The notes beneath the pieces are model-generated. The model was given only the letters and a program-made list of their open reading frames with translations. It was not told the DNA's origin and did not search any database. Made by a program: the position numbers and the translations under genes. Positions 49,401 through 64,000 of a stretch of DNA of 64,000 nt are shown piece by piece. Numbering within the stretch: the stretch's first letter is position 1; each line of letters opens with the position of its first letter. Source of the stretch: Bombus terrestris (Eukaryota > Arthropoda > Insecta > Hymenoptera > Apidae); contig NC_063270.1 of assembly GCF_910591885.1 (NCBI RefSeq), positions 2,790,001 to 2,854,000 of the forward strand, given 5' to 3'.

Positions 49401-52400
49401 TATAATGATAAATTGTCCCGTTTCATCAAGAAAGCTAGGTACACCAAGGTATGAATCTCGAAAACCGCCAATCGATTGATGGGATGAAAAATGACTTTTT
49501 TCTGTCTAGACTCATCGCCATTAAGAACGCCATCAATCAATATACGAAGGGAAAAAATTTTTCTCTGACTAGTTACGTAAACCAGAAATTTTCTTCTCGG
49601 TTTCTGCTGATTTCTCCATACGCTATTGATACCTGCACTACTGCTTCTCCCAGTCTTGATAATCATGTCACGATATCTTCGTTACACGGCGTATTGAATA
49701 CAACTCGCAAAGAAATAGTAACATCACTCATTAATTATACGAGTAAGAAACGCTTTGTACTGCCAAATCTGAACCACCCTATTAAACGAACAGTATTGGA
49801 ATCGGCGTATAAGCAAACGGTACCTACACATCTATATATCTCATACAGGTATATCGCGTAGAGGTTAACAGCGATTTCAAAACGCTCGCTTCCGAGGACC
49901 AAGGTCTCCTCTCGATTGACCGAGAAACGCGCATAAAATTTTTCAACAAGCAACACCTAACCATCATCCTCGATCAGGTTACGCCGGACCGCAGACCAAA
50001 CTCGAATTTAGCTTTATCGAGGCGCACCGATAAAACCACGAAGCCCGAGAACATCAGCGACAACAATTAAAATTAAGATTAAAAGAAAAGAAGACGCAGA
50101 TGGGTCGGGTCTCGAGTTTGAGGACGAACTACCAAACTTACGAAGAAACTTACGAGACGCACTACGCTTCAGGCTGGAGAAAGTCCTTGCGGTGGCTCCC
50201 ACTGCTGTGCGACTGCGATGCACCATCGTGCCATCGGGGGAATATTATTACACGATTTCACGTAACGCACGTGCCGAGTCAACTGACACGAGAACACGTA
50301 TATACCCGCGCGAGCTGACAACCAGCCTTTGGAGAAGAGAGATCATTGTCAGAGAAGTGGGTGCCGTACGCGCCTCGTAGGGGATCAATCACATTCAGAC
50401 GCGTCCCAGGCCAGATGAGATCGGAAGAGAACGGATCGCTTCCAAGTTCGAACGCTTGATTTACCACTCTGACTTCGTGATCGAGGAGCATCGCTTCCGG
50501 GATCATCGCGGAAGAGATCTAACGTGGACTACAAATACGACTAATCCTTGTCGTTGGAAACGATGACAGAATTAAATTCTATTTAAATACACCTATGAAG
50601 CAAGTTTATATGTACACATGCTTATTTCAAAATTCCTTTCGTTTCACGCAATAACAATAAAGAAATCCTAATAGCGTAACGTGTTTAACTCGAACCAGGT
50701 TTCTAATGGGGAGAAATCTCGCGCCACGGAAATTCTTTCGATTTTTCCAGTTTTTCACGTAATACTTGACGAAAAATTCGCCAAAAATTTTACTCGTCTT
50801 TAAAATCGCCAGCATAATAACTAGGTTCATAGAACGGCAAAGATGCTGCTCCGTGGTTGACCCCAACGAGAAATTTCTAAACATAGGAGAAACCTAACGA
50901 GATTTTATCGCGGAAGTTCAATCCTTTATTCCAAGTGGATGTTAAGTAGAACGTCATCGAATTTCTATCCTGCTCGGGTGCTCGTATAACCGTCTATGTA
51001 ATCATCTTTCTCCAAGGAGATGCTTTTACGCGGGAAAATTGCAGCCTGTATTGTAAAAGTGTATACAGGGTAGCTTCGAAGTTTGCGTGCAAGATTAACA
51101 TTCAAATATACATAATACTTATCGTTAAACGCATTTTGAAACGCGTGTCTAATTGATTGGCAAAAATAAAACAGAAATAAAATAGTAGATATACTTTTAA
51201 ATGAAAAACAATTCGCATTTTCAATAGCTAAAAAATAATATGTGTCATAGTATGAAACGTCCTATATGTCTTTAAATACTGCGTGTCAAGATAAATAGTT
51301 TAACGCGGAATTCACTTATATCATATTTATCCTCTTCAATCTCAATTTACGCAACATATTTAGAAATTCTTCCACATGCCGCAGATTTATCTTAACACCT
51401 TGGGACTGACTACATATTTGCAATAACTTTGTAGAATGCGGTCTAAACAGGGCTGTCAGTTTTCCACGTGCCGCTTTTAAAATATCATTAGCAGATAAGG
51501 ATTTTTCTCTGCTACAACGGAGTGTAGAAATTTGTATCGGGTCGAACGCGGAACTAATCGAACTTTCCATTTGTCCGATCGATAAGAATGGCATAGAAGG
51601 AGCGAATAATATCTATTTCGTCGCTAACCTATCGGCAATTTCTGTTATCTGCGTTTCTCGCGTGATATATCACTCCTATTCGAAAAACTCTTTCTAACCG
51701 AAACGTATATCTATCCTGGTTAATTACGTTTAATTGATCGATCTGTTTTCCTTTATCTACGAGGAAGTTTCACGGATGTTGAAATACCCGTGATACTTAA
51801 GCGGAACGCTCGCCAAACACGGCGAACAACGCATTTCTATTTTCACTCTTTCGCTCTTTCGAACAGAGCTACTCCACTTCTGCGAACAACGATTATGAAG
51901 TAACGTTAAACACCATTTTTTAGATCTATTCTCAGTCGGGCCGTTTTAGTTTTACTAACTCTATACAAGTAAATAAGGAGAACGTTAGTCCGCTTGCTAT
52001 ATTAATGCGGCAATTATCGCAATCGCTCTATCATTAATAACTGGATGTAGGTAAGTAATACGAAATTCCATTCTTGTCTATAAATTGCGAGTAAATTTTT
52101 TCTTCAAAGTGTAATGGTTTTTGTCATAATTCAGAAATACGTATACTTAACAATTTGAACCTCCAATGTTTTCAACGACAACTACATGTGAGATATTTAT
52201 CTCGTATCGAGTAATAATCACGCACAAAACGCGGCATACGTTTATTTACAGTCATCATTTTTCCGTACCAATGACGCGTGGCAGACACGTTCTTCATCCT
52301 TTCACTCGTGTAAATCGATCGGCTCTGCATTCTCGCTAAATCTTTTAGAATCCACGTTCGAAGCATACATCGTGTACAATTGCATGCATCTAGGAAATAT

Positions 52401-54295
52401 TCGACCTTGCATTTTTCTACCACTCGTCCTTCTGGTAATCTGTGAAAGAATCTTGATTAACCTACGTTTCTTGAACGATGGATTATCTTATTTTTTTTTT
52501 CAATTTTTTAACACAATTGTTAGTACGAGAGAATCTGCGAGAATTTTTGCTGCTTCGATTAAAAATATCTCTAGGTACTCTTATATTCCGGTTGATGATT
52601 AAAGACACGGAACGTTAAGATCTGCGATACAGAAAATCGAAAAATGATCCAAGAAGTTAAACTTTAGAGCCCATACTCGAGATGAAAGTCCGCGATGCGA
52701 AAAAAAGAGCAGCCTCGGATCTCGATTGTCACAAGCATTAAATCGAAACGAATATTCACACCAGAATCCAGAATAATGATTTCGATGGCTATCGAGGTAC
52801 AATGAGTCTGTGCAATTTTACGCAGATGCGGGATAAGCAAGCATCAATTATCATTAACGTTAATTCGAAATTAACGTTGACCATAGCGAGAAATGATCGT
52901 TCTTGGCCGTTTGAGACCACACGAAGAAACTCTGTCACTTCGCATAAATACAAATCTGCCCATTAATTGTCGTTGCTATAAATTATAGTATTATAAATTC
53001 GGCCTTTTGATCGTCAATTTGAACGCTATTCTCGCAGGCACAGAAGATATTTCTTCTTTGATGCTTCAACCGTGGCGCGACAGTCTGCGTGAACGCCCCT
53101 TTACATTCAATTACTCGTTAACATGAATTCCACACAGCTGAGAAATGAAATAGCGTTGGTCACGGTGTTTCTAATCGCTCTTCGCTCGGGAAGCTTGCTC
53201 GAATGTTTGCTCGTCTAGCCTTGTAGGTGTTTCATCGGTTACCGGTATAGTCACCCATTGCTTCCGTCGATTTTGTACACGTACTTCTTCACTTCCTTTC
53301 TAAGGGCTATATTAATTACAGTGATAGCACTTCAACGTTGAACACGTGTTATAACATAGGGCAATAAGAATATTTGTTTTTGTTTTTCATTAATGTCCGT
53401 TTTCTTTATTCTGGATACTACAATAGATACGCAGTTACAAGCATAGCAAGTAAAATATTCTTCTTAATAGAAACTTTGCTATTTTCATATCATAAATTAA
53501 ACACACATTTATGATACACACTTTTTTACTGTATTATCTTATTCACAAACAACCGCATATTTCCTTACGATTGCCAAACAATTTACAACCACATTTTTTA
53601 TGCTAGATATTTATTCATCCCTATCATGCAGTAAGATAGAACGCTGTTATTTCTCTGGGCGTCAAGTTCTTTCGATCTCGATTCTTAGAACACATCCATC
53701 GACTACTTGGGAAAATAACGCGGGCGATCCAATCGCGTAGCAATTTGCACGTGAGCGTTCAATAGACACGTCGATGTTGGTATGCGCTTTGTGGGCTGAG
53801 ATTCAGACGCATTCCTTGCACAACCAGTAATTTAAGCAGCAGCCGATTGATATAATGCGACAGACGTAATGTACCAGGAATCAATCGTGAGTGTCAACGA
53901 GTAACCACGCTCTCTTAGAATGTCACGTTCGACTGAAAAAAAATCCTATCGTCAAAGGATGCAAGTAATTTCAATTCGCACGAGCGCTGATGTTCCGCAC
54001 GTTACTTCCGATACCTGTGCATCTTTTGCAATACTTGCGTTTCTAGATATTTATTTGGGAAATGTTTCTGCACGTTCTCGTTTGTCGTTACATTCTGTAC
54101 GATATGGCGAATGAGGATAGAATTAAAAATAAAAATTAGCAATGGAAATAACATCGACAAGATATAATTCCCTATAACTGTAATTCTGTAACCTAATTCA
54201 CCTACTACGATAACTTTCTCCTTATCAGCGATTTACATACTTTTAATTCAGTTTACGTATTTCGGTATTTCTTATCGTAATCTTAATTCAATTCC
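49401..54295. other. No supported gene
   Basis: Open frames of 136 codons at 49451-49861 (plus) and 88 codons at 49400-49666 (minus) overlap each other and show no domain. A GC-richer patch lies at 49860-50520. A small inverted repeat with 10-bp arms (AACGTTAATT) lies at 52856-52878. Nothing else was recognised. Confidence 0.45.
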
Positions 54296-57200
54296 TTGCA
54301 CTCCATAGATCTTAATGCGGCATCCATCAAATATGTTCCCGTCTCAAGTTTGACTCGATTCACAATATCTGTGCCATATCTCCTTACAAAGCTAATTGAA
54401 TTCACCCATTACAAATACTTTCTTTTTAATCAAGATCTTTATATCTCTATAATCCAATCCATGAGTCATAATGTTTCTTGGTTTCGAATCAATTCTCTGG
54501 ACTATATATGTCTTGGTACAGCTTTAATCGAATTTACGATACTCAAATCTTTTAACACACTTCGGACTACTTGTTTCTACCTCTCAAAGTCAGGACAACA
54601 CCCCTTTTATCCACTATTCTTCTTTTCATCTATTTCAATGTCTCTTGTCCCAATTGTCCGATCCGATAGACCGTATTACGCTCGCGATACTTCGACATAG
54701 GATTCGATCAACTTCTCGTTTCTATCTCGACTCGAGTCATGCGACCCACCGTCTCTTTCGATTCGATGCTACTATATTCTACTCTACTCTACTCTACTAT
54801 AACAAGTAATTCGAGAGCTTCGCGTTCGCGACATTTTTACACGCGTCACAACATCGTAGCTGGTACGTAAGTGTGAACGAGCTGCGGCTACGTTATTACA
54901 CAGGTAATACACCTGTTACCATACGCGTTGCGTAAGCCTCTTCAGAGGCGAACCCTCGGCTCAAACTGGCCACAAGAATTCCGAGTACTTTCACTCGACT
55001 TGCTTGTCGGTGAAGAGGTGTCGCGCACCATACATACGCACAACTGCCGTCGTTCGACAGCGTACGGAGAAGGTGAAACATTTGTTGCATACTTTCCAGC
55101 CAACCGGTAAAATTCGAGCGAAATTAATTCTGAAAAATTGATGGTTCGTTGCACGATCAATGAGAGTCCAACTCGGAGCGCTATATCCATTATACGCCAC
55201 GCTCATTCGCCAGCCCGTTCGTTAGGTAATTTAGAAATTAACGTTGTTTCCCTCGACCGTCCTACGCGTGCTATGGATTCGCTGGAATGTAAACGAAGTT
55301 TGCGCGACCGACTAATTTTCGATAAAAACGATAACTCATTTTGTACTGAAAAAACTAATATTTTGTTCTAGTGGTTCTTTTCTTTTTTGGTACCAAGAAA
55401 AAGGAATCTTTTATTTTTTTTAATATATCACTTTATAATCTACTTTATTGCTCTATAATAGCTCTAGTCTATTAACAGAATTCTATTCTAGATTAAAGTT
55501 ATGCCAAACAAATAATAAATCGTTTGTACATGAAATTGTACATTAAATGACTCATGTAACCGAGTCAAGCAAGAGTAAAACAACTGACACGGTTTCAACC
55601 GAAGCCCGAAGGAACGATAAAAAGGATAGATAGTATGTTTATTGACACAAGCTAAGCAATATCTCGAAGCGTAAATCGGTGGATAATACAACGATTTAAA
55701 AAAGGAAAGAAAATTTATACGTGATAGGATGCGGAACTATATGAGCAATCTAAGTCTATCATATTCAGCTACAAATTATCAGACAATTCGTCTGTATACA
55801 CAATATGTTAAATCACGATCAGGAAATTGCATGATCGATCGCAAACAGAAATCCGCAAAACAGATATAATTTATTTCAGGCGTTCACGATATTGTTAATC
55901 ATGCCACGATGATTACTAGTATTACGTTTACGTATTTGTTACAACTTCGTCTTTTATTTTATTTTATCATCCGTTAGTTATCGAAATGTATCGAATTAAC
56001 GAAATAGTCATCCGATGTTCTTAGAAAGTTCATTTTCACAAATAAATTCACAAGAATTTTCTTAACTGTAATAAAATCTCTAATTTAGCATTGAATGCTA
56101 CTCCTTCGAAACCTATCGATCGAGGGAATTTTCTCGAAGACACCGTAAGTGGTAATTTACTTACAGCAACGATTTCCAATTAACTCGCTGCTTTCCGTCG
56201 CATTGCTATACTCTCCAGTTACACCTTTATTATTTCGAACAAAAAAAAAAAACACGTTCAACTTCGCATTCTAGTACATTGGAGCCGCTTCGACTCTTTA
56301 CGTTTCCCCTATTGAACATGACATAACGTACTACGAAGTTTCTTCAGCTTTCCCCGACCCTCGTCAAAAGGCTGCGCCATGTCTGTAATTTTCGATATTA
56401 CACGCTACGGAGTTCGAGGCACAGATGTTCCACCGAACGTCCAACCACTATTTACATAATACGTTTTCTGTATTAAAACATTCGCCTGTCCAGTTGTGTC
56501 CGAACGAAAAATTTTTTACGACTGATGTTGCAAATTTGGTTTAAAAAGAGACGAAAATATTCTGAGGAAGCTGTTCGACTTAGATGATCTTTTACTTTTC
56601 GCTGACTCTTCAAAAATAACGCATGGGTACTGTATAAAATTGTTCGCCAAGTTTGCAGCTCCCTATTTTATATTTTTCTTTCTATCCCACAGCGATATCT
56701 TTCTGAAATATCGTTCCATCGTACGATTCCAAGATAGTTCCAAGTCCGAATTAATTGCAACCGGTAACAAAATCTCATAGCGACAGAAAGTACACAAAAC
56801 TGCATAAAATATTTGTGAACGAAGAAAGGGTTCCTTATCGATATTTCGTTTGCACGATTGAAATTCTCCACTCATCAGGTTCTTCCGCTGACCTATATTT
56901 CAATAAGACACGAATTGTTTAACTTCTTCCAAATTCTACGCGTCTGGCTGCTGCACTGATTATGTAAAATTCTTTTTGAAAGAAAATTAATGAAACATTT
57001 ACTTCACGTCATATAAGTGCAAATTCGATCGAAAGTTCATGTGTAATACTATATAATAAATCTAACTCGGTCCGAAATAGAAGAAAGTTCCAAAGCTTCA
57101 TTAGCTTTGAGTTGCACATTTGTCGATCTTTGCCAGTCTACTCTCTTAAGCCAACTACCCTCAAGCTTTTATCTCAGCCAGCAGAAAAAACTCGTATTAA

Positions 57201-60200
57201 TCTCTGCTTGAAACTAAAAATCCGCCACGAATTTCATCATATTTACCAGCAGTAGGCAGTTCGACCGTGAATCGAATTCGTATTACGACACAACATGATT
57301 TTCCTTTCGCCTGGAATTACGCACAATCTGTGAAGCTACTACGAATTGAGAGAACTCGCACGAGACGAGATTGTCCAAGTATACGAAGTGGAAAAAAATA
57401 TTCAACGGGTTACAGCTTCAGATGTAAAACTACCTCTTTGAATTTATAGAAATTTGTTCCCTCTTTATTAACTTGTGACGCTACGATACCGTTTAGGAGT
57501 AGAAATAGCTTGCCAGGAAATTATCTTGAGTTTAGAGAATCTGTGTTAATTTTCTTTTCATTTTTACGTACATTATCTCACGAAAAAATTCGAAAGGAGA
57601 TGCACCACGTGTCGCAAATGCACCATTTACTTGCAATAAAATGCTTTCCCCTGAAAACTACGTCCATTGCCTTTTTTACAATCTCCATTCGTAGCTTAGA
57701 GAATCTTTCTTACACAGATCGAGGCAATAAAATCTTGAATCATACATGAAGGCACGTGCATTTACTTTCGCGTGTTAAAACCCTCGATTGTACGTTTATA
57801 GCTTTAATCATCGGCTAATTATTTCAAATTTCGTAATGACTGAATTTGTAATCGAGATTGTTGCGCGACGTTCATTTCAGCCTGTGTATTCCAGCCTATG
57901 TAATATTCAAAAGAAAAGATGGTTTCAAACGTCGCTACATTTTCAAAGAAATTGCGAAAGAATATTAAATTATAGATGGGTTAAGACAAATAAATTTCAT
58001 TAAAAAGTTAATAGCAAAATTCTTTGGAAATGCGTGAGATGAAGTGTTTAAAGTTTAATAGAATGTTTTTTCATGATGTGTAATTCAATTTAGCATTGGA
58101 TGTCCTTTTTTCCATTTAAATTGTACGAATCGATTCTATTGTCTTGAGAACGTAGAACAGAAATTGCCAGTGATTTTGCAATACGATTCCTGCAATTACC
58201 AATGATTTCTTTTTATCGAATGTACGATGCTGCTGCAATGTTGCAATCTCTACATCATTCATCTAAGTTTTTTTCGCAAACAGCCAATGCGATATTTCAA
58301 CACAACCACTGGAACGATATAAGGCTGATATTCCTTACAATCAAACTGATAAATTAGAGAAATTAAAATGATTACTTTCGATAATACTTGAAACGAATAT
58401 TTTCTTTCAAAATTTGAAGGAAACAAAATAATTTAAGGTATTAATTAAAGCAATTAAGATAACTCTGGAAGATATCAAACAATTAAAGGAGAAGCAGGAA
58501 AAGCATTTGTTCCTGGGATGCACCGGATGTACACGCGATCCCTGCTTGATCGGGCACGAACTCGGTTTTTCAGAAACGCCACGAGTCTAGCGGGGCTAAT
58601 TCAGTTTCGCTCGGCTCTAATCACGTTTGGCCGGTTAATCGCTCGAAAATCACAGTGCGCTCCGACGTGAGAGAAACGGGCCGACCTAACGCGGCCTGTA
58701 AACTTTAAACGCCAACTTAATTCCTAGAGAACCGGCTGTAATTAGACGGTTGAGTTGACTTTTTGCCCCGGGAACACGTGAAACGCCGCTCCAAAGCGAT
58801 GAGGTCTCTTTGCTTTATGAAGAAGCTTCGTTAAAAGTTTAACTCAAGCTTAGCCTTTTGTTCGTTTCACTTTAACGCAGTTTCGTGGAATAATGTATCT
58901 TTCAAAGTAATTCGCAGGTTGCTGCTATTATTTTATGTTTGGGGTTGTTTGGTTAATTTCATGACTGTGCTTTTAACGTATTTAAGATAAAAAAAAAAAA
59001 GAGCGCGTGCGTTCAAATATGGAATTCAAATTGGGAAATAGAAGGGAATAGAAATAGAAAAACGTATATATGAGAAAAATGCAATATACGTGTCATTTTC
59101 AAATATTAAATTTCTCAGTCTTTGAAATCTCTCCTCCTCTTTCGTCTTGAATTCATAATTATAGGAGTCACCGTTAGTGATTCCGAAAATTATGTTACGT
59201 GGAATGTTGTCTGGAATTTTCTTTTATTGCCATCAAACATTTTAGTCATCGATGTAATTCCACGTTCGACGAAACGGTGAATAAACATAAAACAACCCCA
59301 CGCTACTGTACACGTCGAGAACCAATGCGTGAAATTTAAACGAACATTATCGTTACAAGTCTGGTTTCTTGTAACACGCAGAAAACAGCAAGCCAATACC
59401 ACTTGCATGGTAGAAAATTCTAAACTACTGATACAACCCGTTTTAATTCATTTTATAGAGGCATAACTAAGAGGACTATTCAGATTGTTATGAAATGAAA
59501 AATTCCAATGGAATCTTATACCCAACTTGTACAATTATAATAACGAATACAGATCTTCTAAAAAATTTAAGTTAGTTACAAATCATAAAAATATCAATCT
59601 TGAAAAATACGATATAATGCAGCTAACAACTATCGCTGTGATAATTTGATCCTGTCACTGTCATTTCTTACAACAATATCACATATCATACATCATTACC
59701 ATTCTGCTATTATTTCACACTATATATCACCAAATGCAATTGAAATATACAATTAAATGAAATATGCGATAAAAAGATGTCACGCGATACTACTAAATCC
59801 TCTTACAAATTTTCACCTCAAAGGATTTCAAATAGAAAAGCACGTCGCAACATTTTTAACCGCTCTCGAAGTTCATTACTCCAAGAATCGACCATAACAT
59901 TTTCCGGGAAGAATCTCTATGATGACCTCCTGAATCTCTAATCCCATTTCCAAAGGTTTCTATCTTCCTTTGCCCGTTCACCTGTTAGCGACACTACACA
60001 CGCGATAGCATGAGAGAGTCTCTTTGAAGCCATGAAAACCTCGGCTCTTTCCGCTCTCTCAAGTTCGATGGAGGAGCAGCACAGCCGTAAATAAATAATA
60101 GAATTTAGCCAATGAAAGCGGCTCAACGTCGTTGAAATAGGTCCGAGCACTGACCTCACGAGCTTCGATCCGTCGCAAGTCCACGCTTAATTGAACTTCC

Positions 60201-63200
60201 CTGTGTGCATATACGTACATCAGCACTAGTATCTACATATATAAATGAGTATGCATTCGCACCCACGTGCAATTTTAATCTATGCACGTGCCTGTATTCA
60301 GCGCCGTACGCATGCCGCTAACGCGAAAATATCGAGATACGATTCCGTTTCTCTCTCGCCACGAGGAAGAAGAAGCCGTTCCAAATTAAAATTCGACTCG
60401 CGTCTTTCGATATACGCAAGTATATAACGAGGTAACAATTTGTTAGTACTCGTCTCAGCGGTGTGCGAGGATAGTTGCTTCCGGAAACATAAGCACGATC
60501 GGGCTTTTTCATTCATCCGTTTATCATAGCGCTCTTTTGCGTTTGATATAGTATGTACGACTCATGGAATATCTAAACAAGCCGGAAATTCAGACTGAAT
60601 CACGAGATATCTTGAGTCTGTATGTTGTTAGTAGGTGTATAAGCTTCGCCCGAGGAATATCCGACTATTGTATTTAATATTAAAATAAAAGACGATATAC
60701 ACAGGGCAACAACCTCTTAAACCTCTTGAACGTATATCTCTCGAGATCTTTAATTTCGTTTTAATTAAGATTAAATGTGAAAAAAAAAATAATTTGTCGA
60801 GATATGTTAAAACACCTGTAGTAATTTGATAACTTCTAATTAGCGTACTCCTCGGTTTTCATAGATTCTTTCTGGCGGTAAACGATAGTTCTACAATACT
60901 TAATAAGGCGCAAACGAAATGTTTCACACTATGTTACTGTAAACGCACGACACTCGTTCGGAAAGCATCGACACGAAAAAATCTTTCTAATTAACGTAAA
61001 TGAAGTAATCTGCTCGAATATTTTCAGACTTCGACGCGTGTTCGACAACTGTTAATTAGTCGAGTTTTCTATGCGATCAGCGCTCTCGTATCATGGCAAC
61101 GTAGGAAACCAAATTTACATTGATTTCTCAAACGATGCTTTTTCCGAAAATAAATTACATATATTTATATTTTTACCGGCTTCATACTAGCATCGATAAA
61201 GGGCCGAGAGTTGGTAATTAATTTGGGAATGATTAGGTTAATTTCTCTGCAACGTCTACGAGTCACGATAATTAACGTCTTCGATCTAAATTCAGCATTA
61301 TTCTGCAATAACCAACACGCCATTTCCATCCTAAATGTCGCATCACATCAATTAACTCGCTAATACGGACATCAGCGGACGTAGTGTCGTTGACACGAAA
61401 GATAATACAATTTGCGATCACAAATGTCTTTTGATTATTAACGAATTGAACCGTATAATCAGCGTAGGAATCGGATATTAAAACGGAACACGCCGAACCC
61501 GTCGGTGTTCCCAATATTAATTTATCAAATTGTATTCGGGAAGCGACATTTATTTTTACCGGCGGCTCTTAAATCGGTTATATACGAAAGAGGAAATTTA
61601 TAGATCCCTGCGATCGATAAATAATCGGGCTTTTACGTAATTGTGCATAATTCAATGAATGCGAACGTCGAATCATGACTGTGGGAGTTCTTATACATAA
61701 AAATTTAGTTTATACGTTTTTCGGTTCACATCTTTCGCGTATGTGAACATAATTACTTACTTACTAAATAAATTAGTGCTTTACGAAGGCATTCGACTAC
61801 ACGCTTGAAAACGAATATTTAAGGAATTTCGAGACCGTGCAAGATATATATATTACGGTTCACGTCGCGTTTCTAGCCCTTTCTCAAACGATTCCGAATC
61901 CGAATTTGAAGAAGAAAACAATGATCGTACAAGTCGAACTTTTCATCGCATCGATTGAATGTCCTAACTAGCTAATGAGCTAAGAAGAGTTTCTATGCGA
62001 GCGTGGTAAGTGGTGCTGATTGATTTACGATCGTTCCAATTGCGATCGTGGAAAAAAGAACGAAATCGATTTCTGTAAAACCGCAATGCAAACGGCTGTT
62101 ATTGCCACCACTCGCGAAGATGATTGGATGTGAGTATGTTAATAAAATGCGTCTTGAGAAGAAGAGTTGACGTCACATGGTGGATTGATTTTAATGACTG
62201 TTGCTTTCTTTGGATCTTCGACAACGATGTGACGAGCGTCTCGTAAAGTAATATTTGTTTAAACGGTCGTCAACAAATTGCCGTGTGAACGAGTCACGAA
62301 AACGATGCCTTACGAAATAGGTCTTCGTGGTAATCAGTTTGTATAGAGTACTGTTCCGAACAAACATTTCCGACGAATATTTCATGATTTTAATGATTGA
62401 ATGCATTCTCTATAGGGGCATAAGAATTTGTAGTACTTTCTAAAATAATCCTAGTATTGCTCTAAAAAATTATAAATCACTTACGATTTCACTGCTATTT
62501 TAAACAAAAACTGGCGGTCAAAGTTTTACAGCATTATTGATCGATATTCTCTATTGGTATGGTTGTATCTGAAACAAAATTTTCAAATGTTACAAATGTT
62601 ACATTATGTAATATATATAAAATGTGTACAATTGTTACAAAATCAGACTAACTGTATAATTTTATACGTTGACTTTAACGATGAAAGAAAAGCATTAAGA
62701 ACGCGACGTTCGCGCGGTCGCAGGGGCGATCGAAAGGGTGACGAGAAAGAGGAAGAACGATGCGAACAGACCAAGGGGGGTTTGGCAGTGCGACAAGCGC
62801 AACGCTGGAAATAGCGACCGGGGGTAGGGAGTCCGGTTTATAGTTAGCTCCTCTTATAGTTAGCCGCTGACTAGCTCTCTGCAGAATGCGAAATCGGTCT
62901 TCAAAGCTTCCTCCCTTTCGTCTCTTTCTTCCATGCCCTTTCGTCGAACGCTTTTTTATCTGTCGCCAATTTGCAGACATATTCGTTTCTGTCCGATACT
63001 TTCTTCTTTCCTGCATCTTCCTCCTTCCTCTTTATCCTCCCACTTAGGTCTTAATCGTTCACTCTTACCAAACTATTCTAACTCATCCATAGTTTGAACT
63101 TTCTCGGGCCCGTTTCTGTTTTAGCTGGGTTTATTTTTGCGCGACGGTTTATCGCATTAGGATCGTGAACGCTTCTCTTTGAAAATGTCTCTTGGCCCAG

Positions 63201-64000
63201 ACTCAGGAGCACGCTGAGCGACGGAATCTTTGTGAAAAAAAGAAAAGCACTGCAGTTTGCTCGGATCTGGAATGAATTCCGGCGACGTATTACGAGTGTT
63301 AAGGGATCTAAGTCCGAGAGACATTGTCACGATCGCGACTGGATGTCTGGCTACACCACTCGTGCAAAAATAATATAACGACACTGGTTTATTTCTATAT
63401 TCTATATCGGATTGAATTCTATTATATTAGATTCTATAATAGAATACTCGCGCGAAGATTTAAGACGAATAGTGCCTTTAGCGAAATGCTAGTCGAAGAT
63501 CCAAGTGATACGATATAGTTACATAGAGTGACAATTGGTAATTATGCAAGGAAGAGATATTCCATTTTGTTTGCATTATTAATAAATACTTATAGAAGTC
63601 TGCTTAATTATTTTCGGTTGTTACGTGATTATCATTCTCACTTTAGAAGGGCAGTACAGATATTTTAATACAGGTCTATGAAAAAAAATGCGGGAAGAAA
63701 TTGTAAATAGGCTTTGATAAGTAAGTAGGTTGATATATTACTTTCTCTATTAATTCACATTTTGAAACAAAAACTAAACTCATAGATGAATAATAATCTT
63801 GAAAAATATCTAGTAGAACGATGTCAATTGCGCAAATTTGATAATTTATGACGAAATGGTAGCCAGTTATCAAACACATGTACCTACTTATACTTGAAAA
63901 TCTAGCTTCTGTTAGGTATAAGAATGAATGACGATTCATCCAATTTAATGTGAGAAAACCAGGGATCGAGGATAAAGCAATTTATCGTAATATTCTACGA
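54296..64000. other. No supported gene
   Basis: The segment at 54290-54700 has a 134-codon plus-strand frame with pyrimidine-rich sequence and no domain. CpG-richer patches lie at about 54890-55310, 58500-58830, 59930-60530 and 62690-63360. A12 runs lie at 56241-56252 and 58989-59000. No coding exon, tRNA or transposon core could be supported. Confidence 0.45.
54778..54798. repeat. (TCTAC)n pentanucleotide repeat
   Basis: About four copies of TCTAC in tandem, ending CTACTATAAC. Confidence 0.85.

Noticed and set aside
49451..49861. 136-codon plus-strand open frame overlapping an 88-codon minus-strand frame
   Set aside because: No recognisable family on either strand and no splice or poly(A) support.
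51056..51080. TATACAGGGT-like sequence resembling the end of some transposable elements
   Set aside because: No matching partner terminus, target duplication or transposase nearby.
54296..54700. 134-codon plus-strand open frame, checked on both strands as a possible retroelement fragment
   Set aside because: No reverse transcriptase, integrase or transposase motif could be seen.

Overview
The window looks like a piece of an AT-rich insect nuclear genome. It has GT-AG introns of 69 bp to about 8 kb, AATAAA poly(A) signals, scattered GC- and CpG-richer patches in AT-rich DNA, and microsatellites. It shows no bacterial gene packing. A bee-like hymenopteran is my guess from base composition and gene structure only.

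Two protein-coding genes can be assembled with consistent reading frame across every splice junction, and they sit tail to tail. The plus-strand gene (coding exons 18340-18457, 22420-24363, 27239-27437, 28025-28073) encodes a 769-residue protein: a long disordered basic/acidic N-terminal region, an SH3-ligand-like proline motif and two PDZ domains. The minus-strand gene (coding exons 41590-41278, 33186-31323, 31031-30469, 28952-28832, 28762-28726) encodes a 965-residue protein: a long Ser-rich disordered region and then two PDZ domains. The last PDZ domains of the two proteins are clearly related (shared SLGF..VGG.DSP.G..GIF....PGGQA core). Both most resemble the C-terminal PDZ type of PDZD2 / pro-interleukin-16-like scaffold proteins, but the exact orthology is uncertain. 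The stop codons are 652 bp apart. Their poly(A) signals (28180 on plus, 28287 on minus) are about 100 bp apart and flank an (AAT)n microsatellite.

Region by region: 1-18337 is AT-rich DNA upstream of the plus gene, with a weak candidate exon cluster at 1722-2547 and a possible 5' UTR exon near 12.9-13.2 kb. 18340-28073 is the plus gene, 28074-28725 holds the convergent 3' ends, and 28726-41598 is the minus gene. 41599-64000 is upstream of the minus gene and holds a CpG-rich patch at 43.5-43.9 kb, a perfect 20-bp-arm inverted repeat at 43287-43335 and simple repeats. No further gene there could be supported.

I saw no tRNA, rRNA, CRISPR array, intact transposon or viral gene. Non-coding first exons of both genes are probably missing from this annotation, because both first coding exons begin right after a splice acceptor.
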